The notes under the pieces are model-generated. The model saw only the letters and a list, made by a program, of their open reading frames with translations. It ran no database searches and was not told where the DNA came from. A program made the translations under genes and the position numbers. Positions 1 through 9,801 of a stretch of DNA of 32,905 nt are shown here, in pieces (the stretch's first letter is position 1; every line of letters begins with the position of its first letter). This DNA comes from Parasitella parasitica. Lineage: Eukaryota > Mucoromycota > Mucoromycetes > Mucorales > Mucoraceae. Where the stretch lies: NCBI GenBank assembly GCA_025201805.1, contig MU619349.1:50258-83162 (forward strand), given 5' to 3'.

Positions 1-717
1 AGAGAAGGGATTGGCATGCGCACGTTGGCGGTAGAAGCGTTTCTATTCATTGCAAGTTAGCAGGTGAAAAAAAAAAAAGAAAGCTGTATGGGTCAGCTAT
101 CTTACTCTAGGGAGTTTCGCCTCTATTTCTGACATTGAGTGTAGGTGGTATTTGGGGGTAATAAAAGCCTTTTTTTTTTTTTTTGCCATCTTCTTGGTGT
201 GAATGGCCAGAAAGTGAAGCGATCAAGTGGCTTAAGATGATGGTGACTCGTATAGAACAAGGTTGTTGCACACATCTGCACTGGGCAAGACTTCAAGAGA
301 TATTCTACAACACCGTATCACCCCTTCTTGACGATTTTCTATGACCCATACACGTACTTGACCTCGAATATCTATAATATTAATGGCATTTGCTTGGATA
401 TCTTTAAGCTTTTGCATGTCAATCAATAAGAATTATAACAACATTTGAGACACTACACTACAAACATAGCAGTTATTACACAAGCACAAGCACAAACATT
501 TACTGAATACTTAATATGGAATTCAATTGTCTGCACCAATCTTAAGGGTGCAGTACAACAGCTGATTACCAAAGCTATTCAAGATTTATGGCCTAAATGC
601 ATAGCTGAGATGTTGAGGCAGTTTTCATGTGATACTTGTTTTGAGCCATATGTAGCGCTCACTTTCATCTATCTTTCTCTTCTTTTCCTCCTGCAATACA
701 AACCGTACTTCTTGCTC
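1..717. other. Intergenic/upstream region, no firm gene
   Basis: No firmly supported gene. It has a 15-nt T run near 170-184. A minus-strand frame of about 60 codons (stop at 232, ATG near 418) is open but has no recognised domain and no pyrimidine-rich leader, so I do not call it. From 439 to 717 the plus strand is open in the same frame as the small gene at 718. The last 60 bases are strongly pyrimidine-rich and look like that gene's leader. Confidence 0.4.
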
Positions 718-1086
718 ATGACTACTACTACTACTGTAAATGCTACTTCTATTGGTGCTGCTGCAAACGACACAGACAACAATCCCTTTGTAAATATACC
801 CGCTCAAGGTAACATCAACAGCACATAAAAGGATGCTGCAGTTCCTCAACATGCAAATAATCTTATAGGAGACGATACCACTATCAGTGCTGAAGATATA
901 TTAAAATTACTAGAGTCTTTAAAGGTAGACAGTGCCTCTGAACCTCAGCTTCAAGCTATTTTGGAGCGTGCAAAGAGCGGCGAATGTATGGAGCGTGATC
1001 TTGTAATGAATGCTGTGGCCTCATTGCTGCCCGCTGATAGCGACGATTTAAATGAATTTAGCAACTTTGACATCCAACTTCAATAA
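718..1086 (+). CDS. Uncharacterised small protein; frame interrupted by TAA or a 33-nt intron
   Basis: An ATG at 718 follows a CT-rich leader like those of other genes here. The frame runs 36 codons to a TAA at 826-828 and then stays open in the same frame for 85 more codons to TAA 1084-1086. A GT at 809-810 and an AG at 840-841 would remove 33 nt including the stop and keep frame (718-808 + 842-1086), giving about 111 aa. The N-terminus is a Thr run followed by Asn/Ala-rich sequence; the C-terminus is acidic and probably helical (for example AEDILKLLESLKVDS). I do not recognise the family. Alternatives are stop readthrough, a pseudogene, a sequencing error, or a 36-aa protein with chance downstream openness. 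The intron would be clearly shorter than the 49-72 nt of well-supported introns here. Confidence 0.4.
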
Positions 1087-1762
1087 AGAAACAAGGAAAA
1101 GCGTGTACAGGTGCTTCCGTTGTTTGATACCTGCTAGTTTTTCAAACTTTTGTCACGCATAGCTAGCTAAACATATACATATTCATCAAACTAAAAACCT
1201 CACGTATACTGAATAGTGAACAACGGAAAGACTGCAGCGCCTTGCAAAGCATTTGGTTCTAGCTGTTTTACTTGCAAAAAGTTGTGCAAAACAGATCTAG
1301 TCATTTAAATTCCCTTCATCGCATGTTTTGAAATGTTGACTGAAACTTTATTTGATAGACATGAGGCTCTCATCTTGTTGCTCATATAGACGCTGCAGCA
1401 ATGATAAAAATCACGTTTGAGGCCATCGGGTTAAATGCGTCCTTAATGTTGAAATTTTATCCCGTTTTAGAGCGGGAATCATTTTGTCTGCAAAACATGC
1501 AGAAATACTTTGAAAAGAGAGAAGCTCAAAATATCCTTGGTATATACGAGTATATCTAATGTGGGGGGGGGGGTTTCCTGGTAAATTACTAGTGGCAGGT
1601 AGCAAGCGATCTCTTCACCAGCGATCCTTTTGCACAACAAGCCTCATTTGGAGCCAATCAAGGAGTCTTACGATAAGAGGCAAACAAAAGCCCCAATCGT
1701 GCTTGAAGTCGTGTTTTCCACCCTTCTTTCCTGTTATTTCCTCTCTTACTTGCCAGGGAAAT
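1087..1762. other. Intergenic, includes ZIP-gene promoter
   Basis: No gene is supported. It contains an 11-G run at about 1563-1573. From about 1715 there is a long pyrimidine-rich stretch that ends just before the ATG at 1763, the typical leader of this genome. Confidence 0.5.
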
Positions 1763-2918
1763 ATGTCACAAGCAGTGTCTGCATTTGCTTTCCTGTTTCC
1801 AGGGAACGCAATGGTCAACTCGTTATTGGCAACTTCCTACATCTCTATTATTCCCAATCTACTCCTTTATTTCGTCCCTCCCGATATTAAGCCGACAACA
1901 CTAAGCACTCTGGTGAACTTTGCAGTTGGTAAGCAAGCGGAAAGATGCCATATTATCATAACAGCTAAACTGTATTGTTTGTCACGTAGGAAGCCTATTG
2001 GGCGACGTATTTTTGCACTTGCTGCCACACGCATTTAGTAACCATGCGCATCATACGGACAGCGGCGACGATCACCATAATGAAAAGCCAATTAGTCATG
2101 ACAACGACGAACACCGAAACGTACTGATCGGAAGTGGTATATTTGCTGGATTGTTCTTGTTTTATGTAGTAGATAAGATTATGAGAGCATATTTTGGCAA
2201 GACAGGGCACGATCATGCGCACCATCATGACAGTAAGCACGACGAACATGTTGTAGATCAAGTTGCCATAAGAGAAGGGATCCGCCAACGCAAAGCTAGC
2301 AACAAGAAAAAGGACGGGGAGGGTGAAAAAGAAACAAACCAGCAGCAGCAGCAGCATCATCATCATCATCAAGGCCCTTCAGAAGATGTGCGTGCCAGTA
2401 CTTACCTTAATCTGTTGGCTGACTTCACACACAATCTAACTGATGGTATCGCAATGTCTGCCTCGTTTTATGCTTCACCTGCCATCGGTGCCACCACCGC
2501 TGTAGCAGTGTTCTTTCATGAAATCCCCCATGAAGTGAGTGATTACGCAATTCTATTGCAATCTGGCTTTAGTAAGAAGCGTGCCATGATGGCTCAGTTC
2601 ACAACTGCCATTGGAGCATACATTGGTACATTTATCGGAATTTTCATTGAAGAAATGGCTACTCACCACGGTCATCATGACCACCATGATCATCATCATC
2701 ATGCCCATGGATTGCTGGGGACAAGTATGACTTGGGGTGATCTCATCATCCCTGCTACAGCTGGTGGGTTCTTATATATCGCCACTGTTGGAGTTATTCC
2801 TGAATTACTCGAGAGCAAAACACATAGCAAAATACAACCATTAAAGGAGCTGGCAGCTATGGTCTTTGGCATGGCATTGATGGCCGCTATAGCATGGAAT
2901 GAAACCCATCACCATTAA
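1763..2918 (+). CDS. ZIP-family zinc transporter, KE4/SLC39A7-YKE4 type
   Basis: Exons 1763-1928 and 1990-2918 (61-nt GT-AG intron) give 364 aa. The splice joins LVNFAV to GSLLGDVFLHLLPHAF, the conserved first ZIP signature. Later come the His-rich cytoplasmic loop with poly-Gln/His tracts, HNLTDGIAMSASF (TM4) and FFHEIPHEVSDYAILLQSG (TM5), whose His/Asp/Glu residues form the metal site in this family. A second His cluster lies near residue 290, and the C-terminus is ETHHH. KE4 members normally release zinc from the ER or Golgi into the cytosol. The start at 1763 gives only a short tail before the first membrane segment, whereas relatives often have a signal peptide and a luminal His-rich region, so an unseen upstream exon is possible. 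Family assignment is firm; the 5' end is less so. Confidence 0.88.
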
Positions 2919-3165
2919 ACATTAAATACCCTACTCATCAGTTATCCGTTTTTCTTGAATTACTAGCTTACATTTACTCTGTTTTTTGCATGCATCCTTT
3001 TGAAATTTGAATACATTTATTCATAAATAAACGTTGATGATTCAACCAATCAAATTGTATGTCTGAAGCTAAAATGTATCCGGCAGAACAAAGGAAGGGC
3101 CGCTCGGTATATGGCGGTCGCAATACCACGCAGAGTATTGATCCTTCTTTTAACTATTAAATACA
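2919..3165. promoter_or_regulatory. eS24 promoter and ZIP-gene 3' region
   Basis: Short spacer between two plus-strand genes. The first part holds AT-rich 3' UTR-like sequence (AATAAA-like at about 3024). The second holds a GC-richer block (about 3095-3135) and a short pyrimidine-rich stretch directly before the eS24 ATG at 3166. No specific factor site is recognised. Confidence 0.35.
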
Positions 3166-3983
3166 ATGGTGCGTATATATACGGATGCTAGTAAAAGATC
3201 GAAGGGGAAGGGCAGATGAATGAGGCAGTGAGAGAGTAGATTGTGTCTGCATGAGAGTATTGGATGGATAGATGTCATATTTGGACAAGCATTGTCTGCG
3301 TTCTGACTGCAATGAATGGATGGGATACGCAAATGGATATATGGGATGGATGCATGGATGGATGACGACCAATTGTTACCGTTGTCATTGTGGAATTACT
3401 CGGCTTGCACTGATGGATGGATGATTTGCAAGGATGCATATCCTGGTTCAACTTGATTTATGGATGCGCATCAGCTCATGCGGAAACCTCTCATTACCCT
3501 TCGTTCTTTTTTTTTTTTTTTTTTTTTTTACTATGCTAATGCTAAATGAGGCTTCTAAAAGCTAACATTCACGTTTCACCTGTTATATAGGCCGACGCTT
3601 CTACTGTCACCATTCGCACTCGTAAGTTCCTTACCAACCGTTTGCTCCAACGTAAGCAAATGGTCGTCGATGTCATTCACCCCGGACTCGCCAACGTCTC
3701 CAAGGATGAGCTCCGTACCAAGATCGGTAAGATGTACAAGTCTGACAAGGAAGTTGTCTCTGTCTTTGGTTTCAAGACCCACTTTGGTGGTGGAAAGACC
3801 ACTGGTTTCGCTTTGATCTATGACAATGTCGAGGCTTTGAAGAAGTTCGAGCCCAAGCATCGTCTTGTTCGTATTGGTCTTGCTGAAGCACCCAAGGGTG
3901 GTCGCAAGCAACGCAAGGAAAAGAAGAACCGCGAGAAGAAGTTCCGTGGTGTCAGAAAGTCCAAGAAGCCCAGAAAGGAGTAA
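3166..3983 (+). CDS. RPS24: 40S ribosomal protein eS24
   Basis: Exon 1 is just the ATG (3166-3168). A 422-nt intron starts GTGCGT and ends TATATAG, with a GCTAAC branch site near 3561. Exon 2 (3591-3983) encodes the rest, total 131 aa. The product starts [14 protein letters not shown] and contains [11 protein letters not shown] and [20 protein letters not shown], the hallmark of eS24, then a Lys/Arg-rich tail. It is a structural protein of the small ribosomal subunit. Exon codon use is C-ending and strongly biased, as expected of a highly expressed gene and unlike most neighbours. A first exon consisting only of the start codon is a known arrangement in fungal ribosomal protein genes. Confidence 0.95.
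3240..3530 (+). repeat. Intron microsatellite (GGAT-rich) and T run
   Basis: Inside the eS24 intron, interrupted ATGG/GGAT units recur from about 3260 to 3430, followed by a 23-T run at 3507-3529. The branch site and acceptor downstream are intact. Confidence 0.7.
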
Positions 3984-4481
3984 ATATAACGCTGTGCTTG
4001 ACACTTGCAATAAATACTACACCATCTATTGTAATCAATCATTGCTTTTTTATTTTGCTTGAAATTCAATCATTATTAAAAACAAATTATACAATTATCA
4101 TCACTGCAACAAATCCAAAGAAAAAATAAGGGGGGGGGAGAGGAAGAGGGGGTTATTATATTCAATATAAATGCTAAATTTACATAACTGGAATTTGAAT
4201 CTTGCATCATGTACTTGTTGCTGTAGACGTTGTAATATTGATTCAAATAATTTACAAGAGCTGAATTGACAATTTGCATTGTTTGTAATCAAAGAATTCT
4301 TATACAACCATCAAAATTGAGATGTACATTCTCTAAGGCTTGACATCAATGAATGGCGTTTTATTAGAAACAGGGATTTTCAATTCAACATTTTACAGCC
4401 AGCAAAAAGTAGTATGTAGATTGTACTCTGTTTTCCTTTTTGCGTTCTTCTCCTTTTCCCTATTCATAAATACCTTACGAA
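3984..4481. other. eS24 3' UTR and ARL5 promoter region
   Basis: No gene is supported. AT-rich with a G-rich patch at about 4130-4152. The last 50 nt before the ARL5 ATG are pyrimidine-rich (from about 4430). Minus-strand frames here show no recognisable domain. Confidence 0.5.
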
Positions 4482-5378
4482 ATGGGTATTTTATTCAGTA
4501 ATTTATGGAATAAATTGTTCTCAAAGACTCAAGTTAAGCTCATTATTGTGGGGCTAGATAACGCAGGCAAAACCACCATTCTATATAAACTGTAAGTGCG
4601 TTATTCGAATACGTCGCTTGTAACTCACAAAGATAAACAGGCTTATGAACCAGATAGTTACAACCACACCTACTATTGGAAGTAATGTAGAGGAAGTAGA
4701 ATATAAAAACCTTAAATTTGTGATGTGGGTAAAGCATCTGGGAGCATAAAGGAGGATATGTTTAATATAAAAAGAATCTAAAGTTAGAAATTAAAATAGG
4801 ATATTGGTGGTCAAGAATCACTTCGAAGCACATGGAAGACGTACTATATAGATACAAAGGTAATTTGAAGAAATCCTTTGTTAAAGCAATCAAGATAACC
4901 AAGTAATAAACTGAAAATCTAACAGGCTGTTATCATGGTCATTGATAGTACAGATGTGAATCGACTTTATTTAGCAGAGCAAGAATTACATCAAATGATG
5001 GAGAGTGATGTAAGATTTTCAATGTACAGTTAGATCCTTGTAGCTTAGATGGTATATAGCAATTGCAAAACGCTAGCTTGCTTGTGTTTGCAAACAAACA
5101 GGATGTTAAAGGATCTCTTGGAGCAGCCAAAATTTCAGAGGCTTTAGGTCTTAGTAAATTAAAGGATAGACAATGGCATATTCAGGTAAGATAAGATATT
5201 TAACAATGACATAACAATAACTTGACTTGAAACTTTGTTTAGGCTTGCTCTGCGTTGACAGGAGAGGGGTAAATTTGATAGGATAGTGGTTATACCAAGC
5301 GATTTAATTTTTTTTTTTTTTTTTTTTTTTTTATATGAAGGATTGGATTGGGTTGTATTACAGATTGCAGGATCATAA
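4482..5378 (+). CDS. ARL5: ADP-ribosylation factor-like GTPase, ARL5 type (last splice site damaged)
   Basis: Exons 4482-4591, 4641-4728, 4800-4859, 4926-5009, 5060-5185 and 5243-5268 join in frame through good GT-AG introns; a last coding block runs from about 5331 to TAA 5376-5378. The product is about 180 aa, the normal length. Seen: Gly2 for N-myristoylation (MGILFSNLW), P-loop GLDNAGKTT, effector [17 protein letters not shown] and [13 protein letters not shown] and the MGILF start point to ARL5 rather than ARF1 or ARL1. ARL5 proteins act at the trans-Golgi in membrane-tether recruitment. The last block ([14 protein letters not shown]) is clear homologous sequence, but no AG in the right phase precedes it; a 25-T run (5308-5332) occupies the expected acceptor. 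The only phase-correct AG (5298-5299) would insert a poly-Phe stretch and leave a 31-nt intron. Confidence 0.85.
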
Positions 5379-5585
5379 ATTTGTATACAATTCCACTTTG
5401 AAAAAATAAACACCTTGTGCGGATTTTTCGAAAACAAATGATAAAAGAGTCTCGCTTGATGGTTCTGCCGGATTCGAATAGTCATCGACGCATCCGGTAG
5501 AACGCAGTGTTTTCATTACAGAATTGCAGTTATTGAGCAATTAGAAGAAAATAATCAAGTTTAGAAAGTCGTCAAGTTCAGAGGA

Positions 5586-5758
5586 TTAAGCAGACGCAGA
5601 AGTTTCTATCTTCCAAAGTTCCTCGATAGGCTTGCCGGGTTCTTCAGGGAGCAACGCATGCTTCCTCAAGTCATTGGCCATTGCAGGCTAAGAAAGATAT
5701 AAAATAATCATTTACTAATCATCTTTAAAATGGATGGATTTACCAGCCAACTGTACAT
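5586..5758 (-). CDS. Candidate 38-aa microprotein with one intron
   Basis: On the minus strand an ATG at 5758 follows a leader that is almost pure pyrimidine. Five codons (MYSWL, exon 5744-5758) are followed by a 56-nt intron with GTAAAT donor and TTTCTTAG acceptor (5688-5743). The second exon (5586-5687) reads PAMANDLRKHALLPEEPGKP and ends with an acidic, Trp-containing helix-like tail at TAA 5586-5588. Total 38 aa. I do not recognise it. Another reading starts at 5846 and uses a GTACAG donor, giving 63 aa. The frame, splice signals and leader support a real gene, but without a homologue this stays moderate. Confidence 0.4.
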
Positions 5759-6079
5759 ATGAAAAATAAGAATAGAAAGGAGGAGTGGCTAATTGGAAGA
5801 GAGGAGAGTATTTGATCTGCAACAAATGTAAAACTCGTGCAATCATGCGGTTGGTACATTATGTATTAGTTGGAAAGGTATAACTTTCTAAAATTGGTTT
5901 GGTGTTAATTTTTATCGTTTGTATATTACAATGTATTCCCTGCGAAGCACCTACATAATCTTCCTTTGATTTTCTATTTAAAAAGACATTTCCTCAATCT
6001 TGTTCGCCATCTTCTTTACTCCTGTATCTCTTTTTTTTTTCTATTTTACTTGCACCATTAAAAAAAAAAGAGCAGTGAA
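5759..6079. promoter_or_regulatory. Divergent promoter between microprotein and CotH genes
   Basis: About 320 bp separates the two divergent start codons. The CotH side has a T/C-rich stretch (about 5985-6055) followed by an A-rich run before the ATG at 6080. The other side has the pyrimidine-rich leader on the minus strand. No specific factor sites are recognised. Confidence 0.35.
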
Positions 6080-8116
6080 ATGAAGTATATTCCATTGGCT
6101 TTAGCTCTTTGTAAGTAGAAAAGTGATACAACAAATATGTAGGTTTGCAACTAATATGCAAAATGACTTTTTACATTTATAGCAATCATTGTTCATTGCT
6201 CATCAGTGTTCGCTGATACAGTGTACAGTGTCATTTCAGATGATCCAAAGTACGACACAGGTGTCATTATCAATAACAACATCTACTTATTACAACGATC
6301 AGTCGAGAGCAATATTTTATTCCAAGGTGCTGCACCTTCTAATGTACAATATTCGTATGCCAAGCTCCAAAAGGGTACCACAACCATTGTGGAACAAGAA
6401 AACTTCTCCCGTCCTGCAGTGTCTGGTAGTCAGACCATGAATGAATTCTTCAACCGCAACTGGAATCGCAAAGAAGTGTCCACTTTTGAACCCATTAGTA
6501 GCATTAGCAAAAACTTTAACCGTCGAGACGATAATGAGTTGCATCCTGTTGGCGAGATCCCTACTATTCATGTCATTGCTGCACAAACTGAAATTGATAA
6601 AATCCACAATCATTACAAGCAAGAAATTGAAGTCCTTGTAAACGTGACATATATCAGGTAGATGTGCAAATCTACAGATAGTGTCATGAAATACTGACAT
6701 TTATTTACAGCACCAACATGGTCAAAACATTCAGCAATGCCAAGTTTGAAATTGGTGGACGATCCTCCAGGCAGTTTACCAAGTTTGCGTACAACATCAA
6801 ACTAAATAAAAAGCAAGATGAGGACAACTTGAGTGGTTATCAAAAGCTCAAATTACGCACAACTGTCAGCGATCCTAGTTATATGCGTGAATATCTATCA
6901 ACTGAGATGCTCTACGCTGCAAATCAACCCGCTACTAAAGCATCATATGTGAGGTAAATTTTGAAGTCTATCAAAATGAGTTTCTTTTTTGCTAATATTG
7001 CTGGTATTTGAAATGTGCAGATTATTCATCAACGATAGACCTATCGGTTTGTTCACACTTATGGAGAAGTATGATAAAAACTGGCTTGCAAACGAGTTCA
7101 ATGCTGGCAAAAGTGATTATGCTCACGGTATCCTTTACGAAGGACAAGGTGGAAGCAAAGACTCCGTTCGAGCAGACTTGTCCTACAAAGGAGACAACCC
7201 TTCTGCTTATAATGCATCTGCATACTCTGTTTCTGAAAAATCAAAGTTAGGGGCTGAAAGTTTAGATGATTTGACCACCTTCATCAAGTTTATCAACGAT
7301 CAGCGTTTATTCCAAAAAACTGCCAGTGCCGAATCCATTTCAGCCACTGTTCCTGAATGGGAAAAGCAGCTCGATGTAGAGAATTTCTTGGTTGCGTAAG
7401 TGTTTGTTTGATATTCTTCCTGCATGGCGTGGTATTCAAATTCATTATTATAATCACCCAGTATGGCGTTCGAGTTCCTTCAGGGCTTCTGGGATGGCTA
7501 CCTTCAAAACTCCAACAACTACTTTCTTTACAAGTCTCCAGAATCAAACCACTTTGTCTGGATCAGCTGGGATTACGACTATGTGATGGGAAGTGGCCCG
7601 GTCAATATGAAGAGTCTTGCTCAAGGCGATTACACGACCTATGTTGGTTTCGATAAAAGACCTTTGACCATCGCGCTTTTGAACGTCCCTGAATTCAAGG
7701 CCATGTTTGAGAAAAACTTGAAAACCATTGCTGACGAAATCTACAATCCCACCAAAGCTAACCCTGTCATCGATTCTATTTCAAATTTGATCAAAGACGA
7801 TGTGGCCTGGGACAAAACTCTACCTCATGTGAGAAAAGGACTCGAGTTCTGGACTTTCTCATTAGACAACTTGAAATATGGCAACTTCAACAACAACACA
7901 AACCAAAATGAGGGCGTGCCACCTACTTTAAGTGTTACTACTGGTATAGACTTCTTGTTACGTTTGAATTCAGACATTGACTGGAAGAAAGCTGTAAATG
8001 GAAAAACAGGTCATATTTCTTTGTATGGTGTCAAAGAATGGATAAACCTCAAGTATAGCAACTTTTACAAAAAGACTTCTTATAAGCCTCTTTTACCACT
8101 CCCTCTTAAACATTAA
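6080..8116 (+). CDS. Secreted CotH-family (spore coat protein H / CotH kinase) protein
   Basis: Five exons (6080-6110, 6183-6657, 6711-6953, 7021-7395, 7462-8116) give 592 aa. Residues 1-21 are a signal peptide (MKYIPLALALSIIVHCSSVFA). The CotH core includes KLRTTVSDPSYMREYLS, LFINDRPIGLFTLMEKYD, a buried FLQGFWDGYLQNSNNYFLY segment and WISWDYDYVMGSG, with Asp412 and Asp414 in the likely metal/phosphate site. In bacteria CotH phosphorylates spore-coat proteins; in Mucorales the family is expanded and some surface members contribute to host-cell attachment. The chain ends in LPLPLKH with no hydrophobic tail, so no GPI anchor is predicted, unlike the anchored members; it is probably secreted or wall-associated. 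All introns are 54-72 nt and in phase, so the gene looks intact. Role in this organism is unknown. Confidence 0.9.
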
Positions 8117-8221
8117 TTCCACCATATTTATTGTAAAGTTTCGAATCAGAATAATAGTAATGAAATATAAATTTAACAGCTAAGGTTTCATTTATGTTAA
8201 TGTTATTTTGAACAACGATGC

Positions 8222-8252
<31 letters not shown>

Positions 8253-9801
8253 GTTGTTGTTGAAAGAAGCAATCGACCGTAAGATGTATGCTCATCAAAA
8301 AAGTTTCCATTGTCCTATCCCAATATCTCGTAATAATTCTCTATCTCTTTTTTATCATGTGTCTGTTGACTAAATTTTTTTTTTTTTTATTGAAGGCTAT
8401 ATAGAATTGGCCTTCCATTACACAAACATTGCGTAGGACATTGGATGCTACAAAATAGATTACGTTGTGGATCTAACTTGGGAAAAAAATGCTGCAATTT
8501 CCTTCATCAGACGTAAATAATATGCTCTATACTTCATTTTCGAGAAACTAGAAACAAAAGGTTTTACAAAATCTTATGTTTACATCGCTCAATAGTCTAC
8601 AAAGATGTTAGAGATTGCAAATAATGCCTCCAAGCGGGGAAACAGGTGATGGTCATGCTTAAGTGGCCTTTATTTTAACCAAATTATGGAGCTACATGAA
8701 ATCAGCTTTTGAGGCCGTATTATACTATGTTTCAGCTATCGATTCATATTGAGACATACCCAAGTTGCCTATTAGGATCATGCTTTGCTCCTCAATTGAG
8801 AATAAATGCTTCACTGCTAAAGACCTATATTCGCAGTGGTAAATTCAACCACAGAAGTATGTTGCCATTGCAGCTGTAAAGTGTTGAAGCAATAACCTGG
8901 CGAGACAAAGTCCCTCAAACTTGATGAAATAAAAATCTACAAATTGAGACAAGAAAGCAAGAGAGATAGAAACAAATTTAAAAATTTATGGTTGTTAAAT
9001 GTTAGGTCTTATTTCCTTGCAAGTCGAGTAGTTGGCAAAAAGATTCACCAGGTCCATATATTGGAAAAATAATGTGATAAAAATAAAAATAAAAAAATAT
9101 TAATTTAAAGGGCATAGCTACTTTTAACTTCGTTTGAAAACAAGACAAGCGAAGAATAAAAGGGCGAAAATTACGAAGCACCCTATAACCCCTCCTTCAA
9201 CAACTGTTCCTTTGAGAATTTCTGACGTACTAAAAATAAACAAATTTCCAAACTTCATCTTGTCTGCTTATTTTTGCTTGAAGCAAGAATGGCTATTAGA
9301 TGATATGTATCGTGTTTTAGGACGTTAAACGAAACGGCATAATAGCGCAGATGCCAAATTTGTGAGGCTACAAAAGTGTTCTGGACAAACAGCCAAAAGT
9401 TGATAGGTTTATTTCGTTATCAAAAATGTTCAAAAGCGACGAGTCTTGGTAGTATTTCTCGAGGATTTGACTACACCGACATGTATCGAGTACTAACGTC
9501 AAAGAGCATCTCTCATTAAATGACATGTCGGTACCACATATGGTGCAGTGCAAAGACAAAGAAATCCTACAACGGTATATACAAGGGGGGCAAGTGTGAG
9601 AATTGTGTATGTAAAATACATGCCATTATGCATAACGTGGTTTGATATACTCCTATAGGAGGCTATTTGATACGTTATATTTTTATAAAACGGGAGGTAC
9701 GACACTCGAGTAGAACACAATTAGAAGTCGAACATATGGGGATATTTTACACGGGTACACATTTATTATTATACTTTGAAAATCTATATTGTATATGCTG
9801 T
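8117..9801. other. Long AT-rich intergenic region, no supported gene
   Basis: About 1.7 kb without a convincing gene. It contains a 26-T run (8227-8252), a shorter T run near 8380 and a small palindrome near 9651-9665. Short open frames (for example 9134-9328 +, 9368-9559 -) lack start context, splice partners and recognisable domains. It may hold decayed mobile DNA that I cannot identify. Confidence 0.5.

Noticed and set aside
232-426. Minus-strand 60-64 codon ORF near the left end
   Set aside because: No domain, no leader signature, no splice partner; could be chance.
3240-3430. Repeated GGATGGAT units as a possible CRISPR-like or satellite array
   Set aside because: Irregular 4-nt microsatellite without spacers, in an intron.
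9134-9328. Plus-strand 64-codon frame
   Set aside because: Begins with TTG, no family resemblance, lies in AT-rich DNA.
9368-9559. Minus-strand frame with a CxxC (HCTICGTDMSF)
   Set aside because: Only one Cys pair in a zinc-finger-like spacing; no second half and no gene context.
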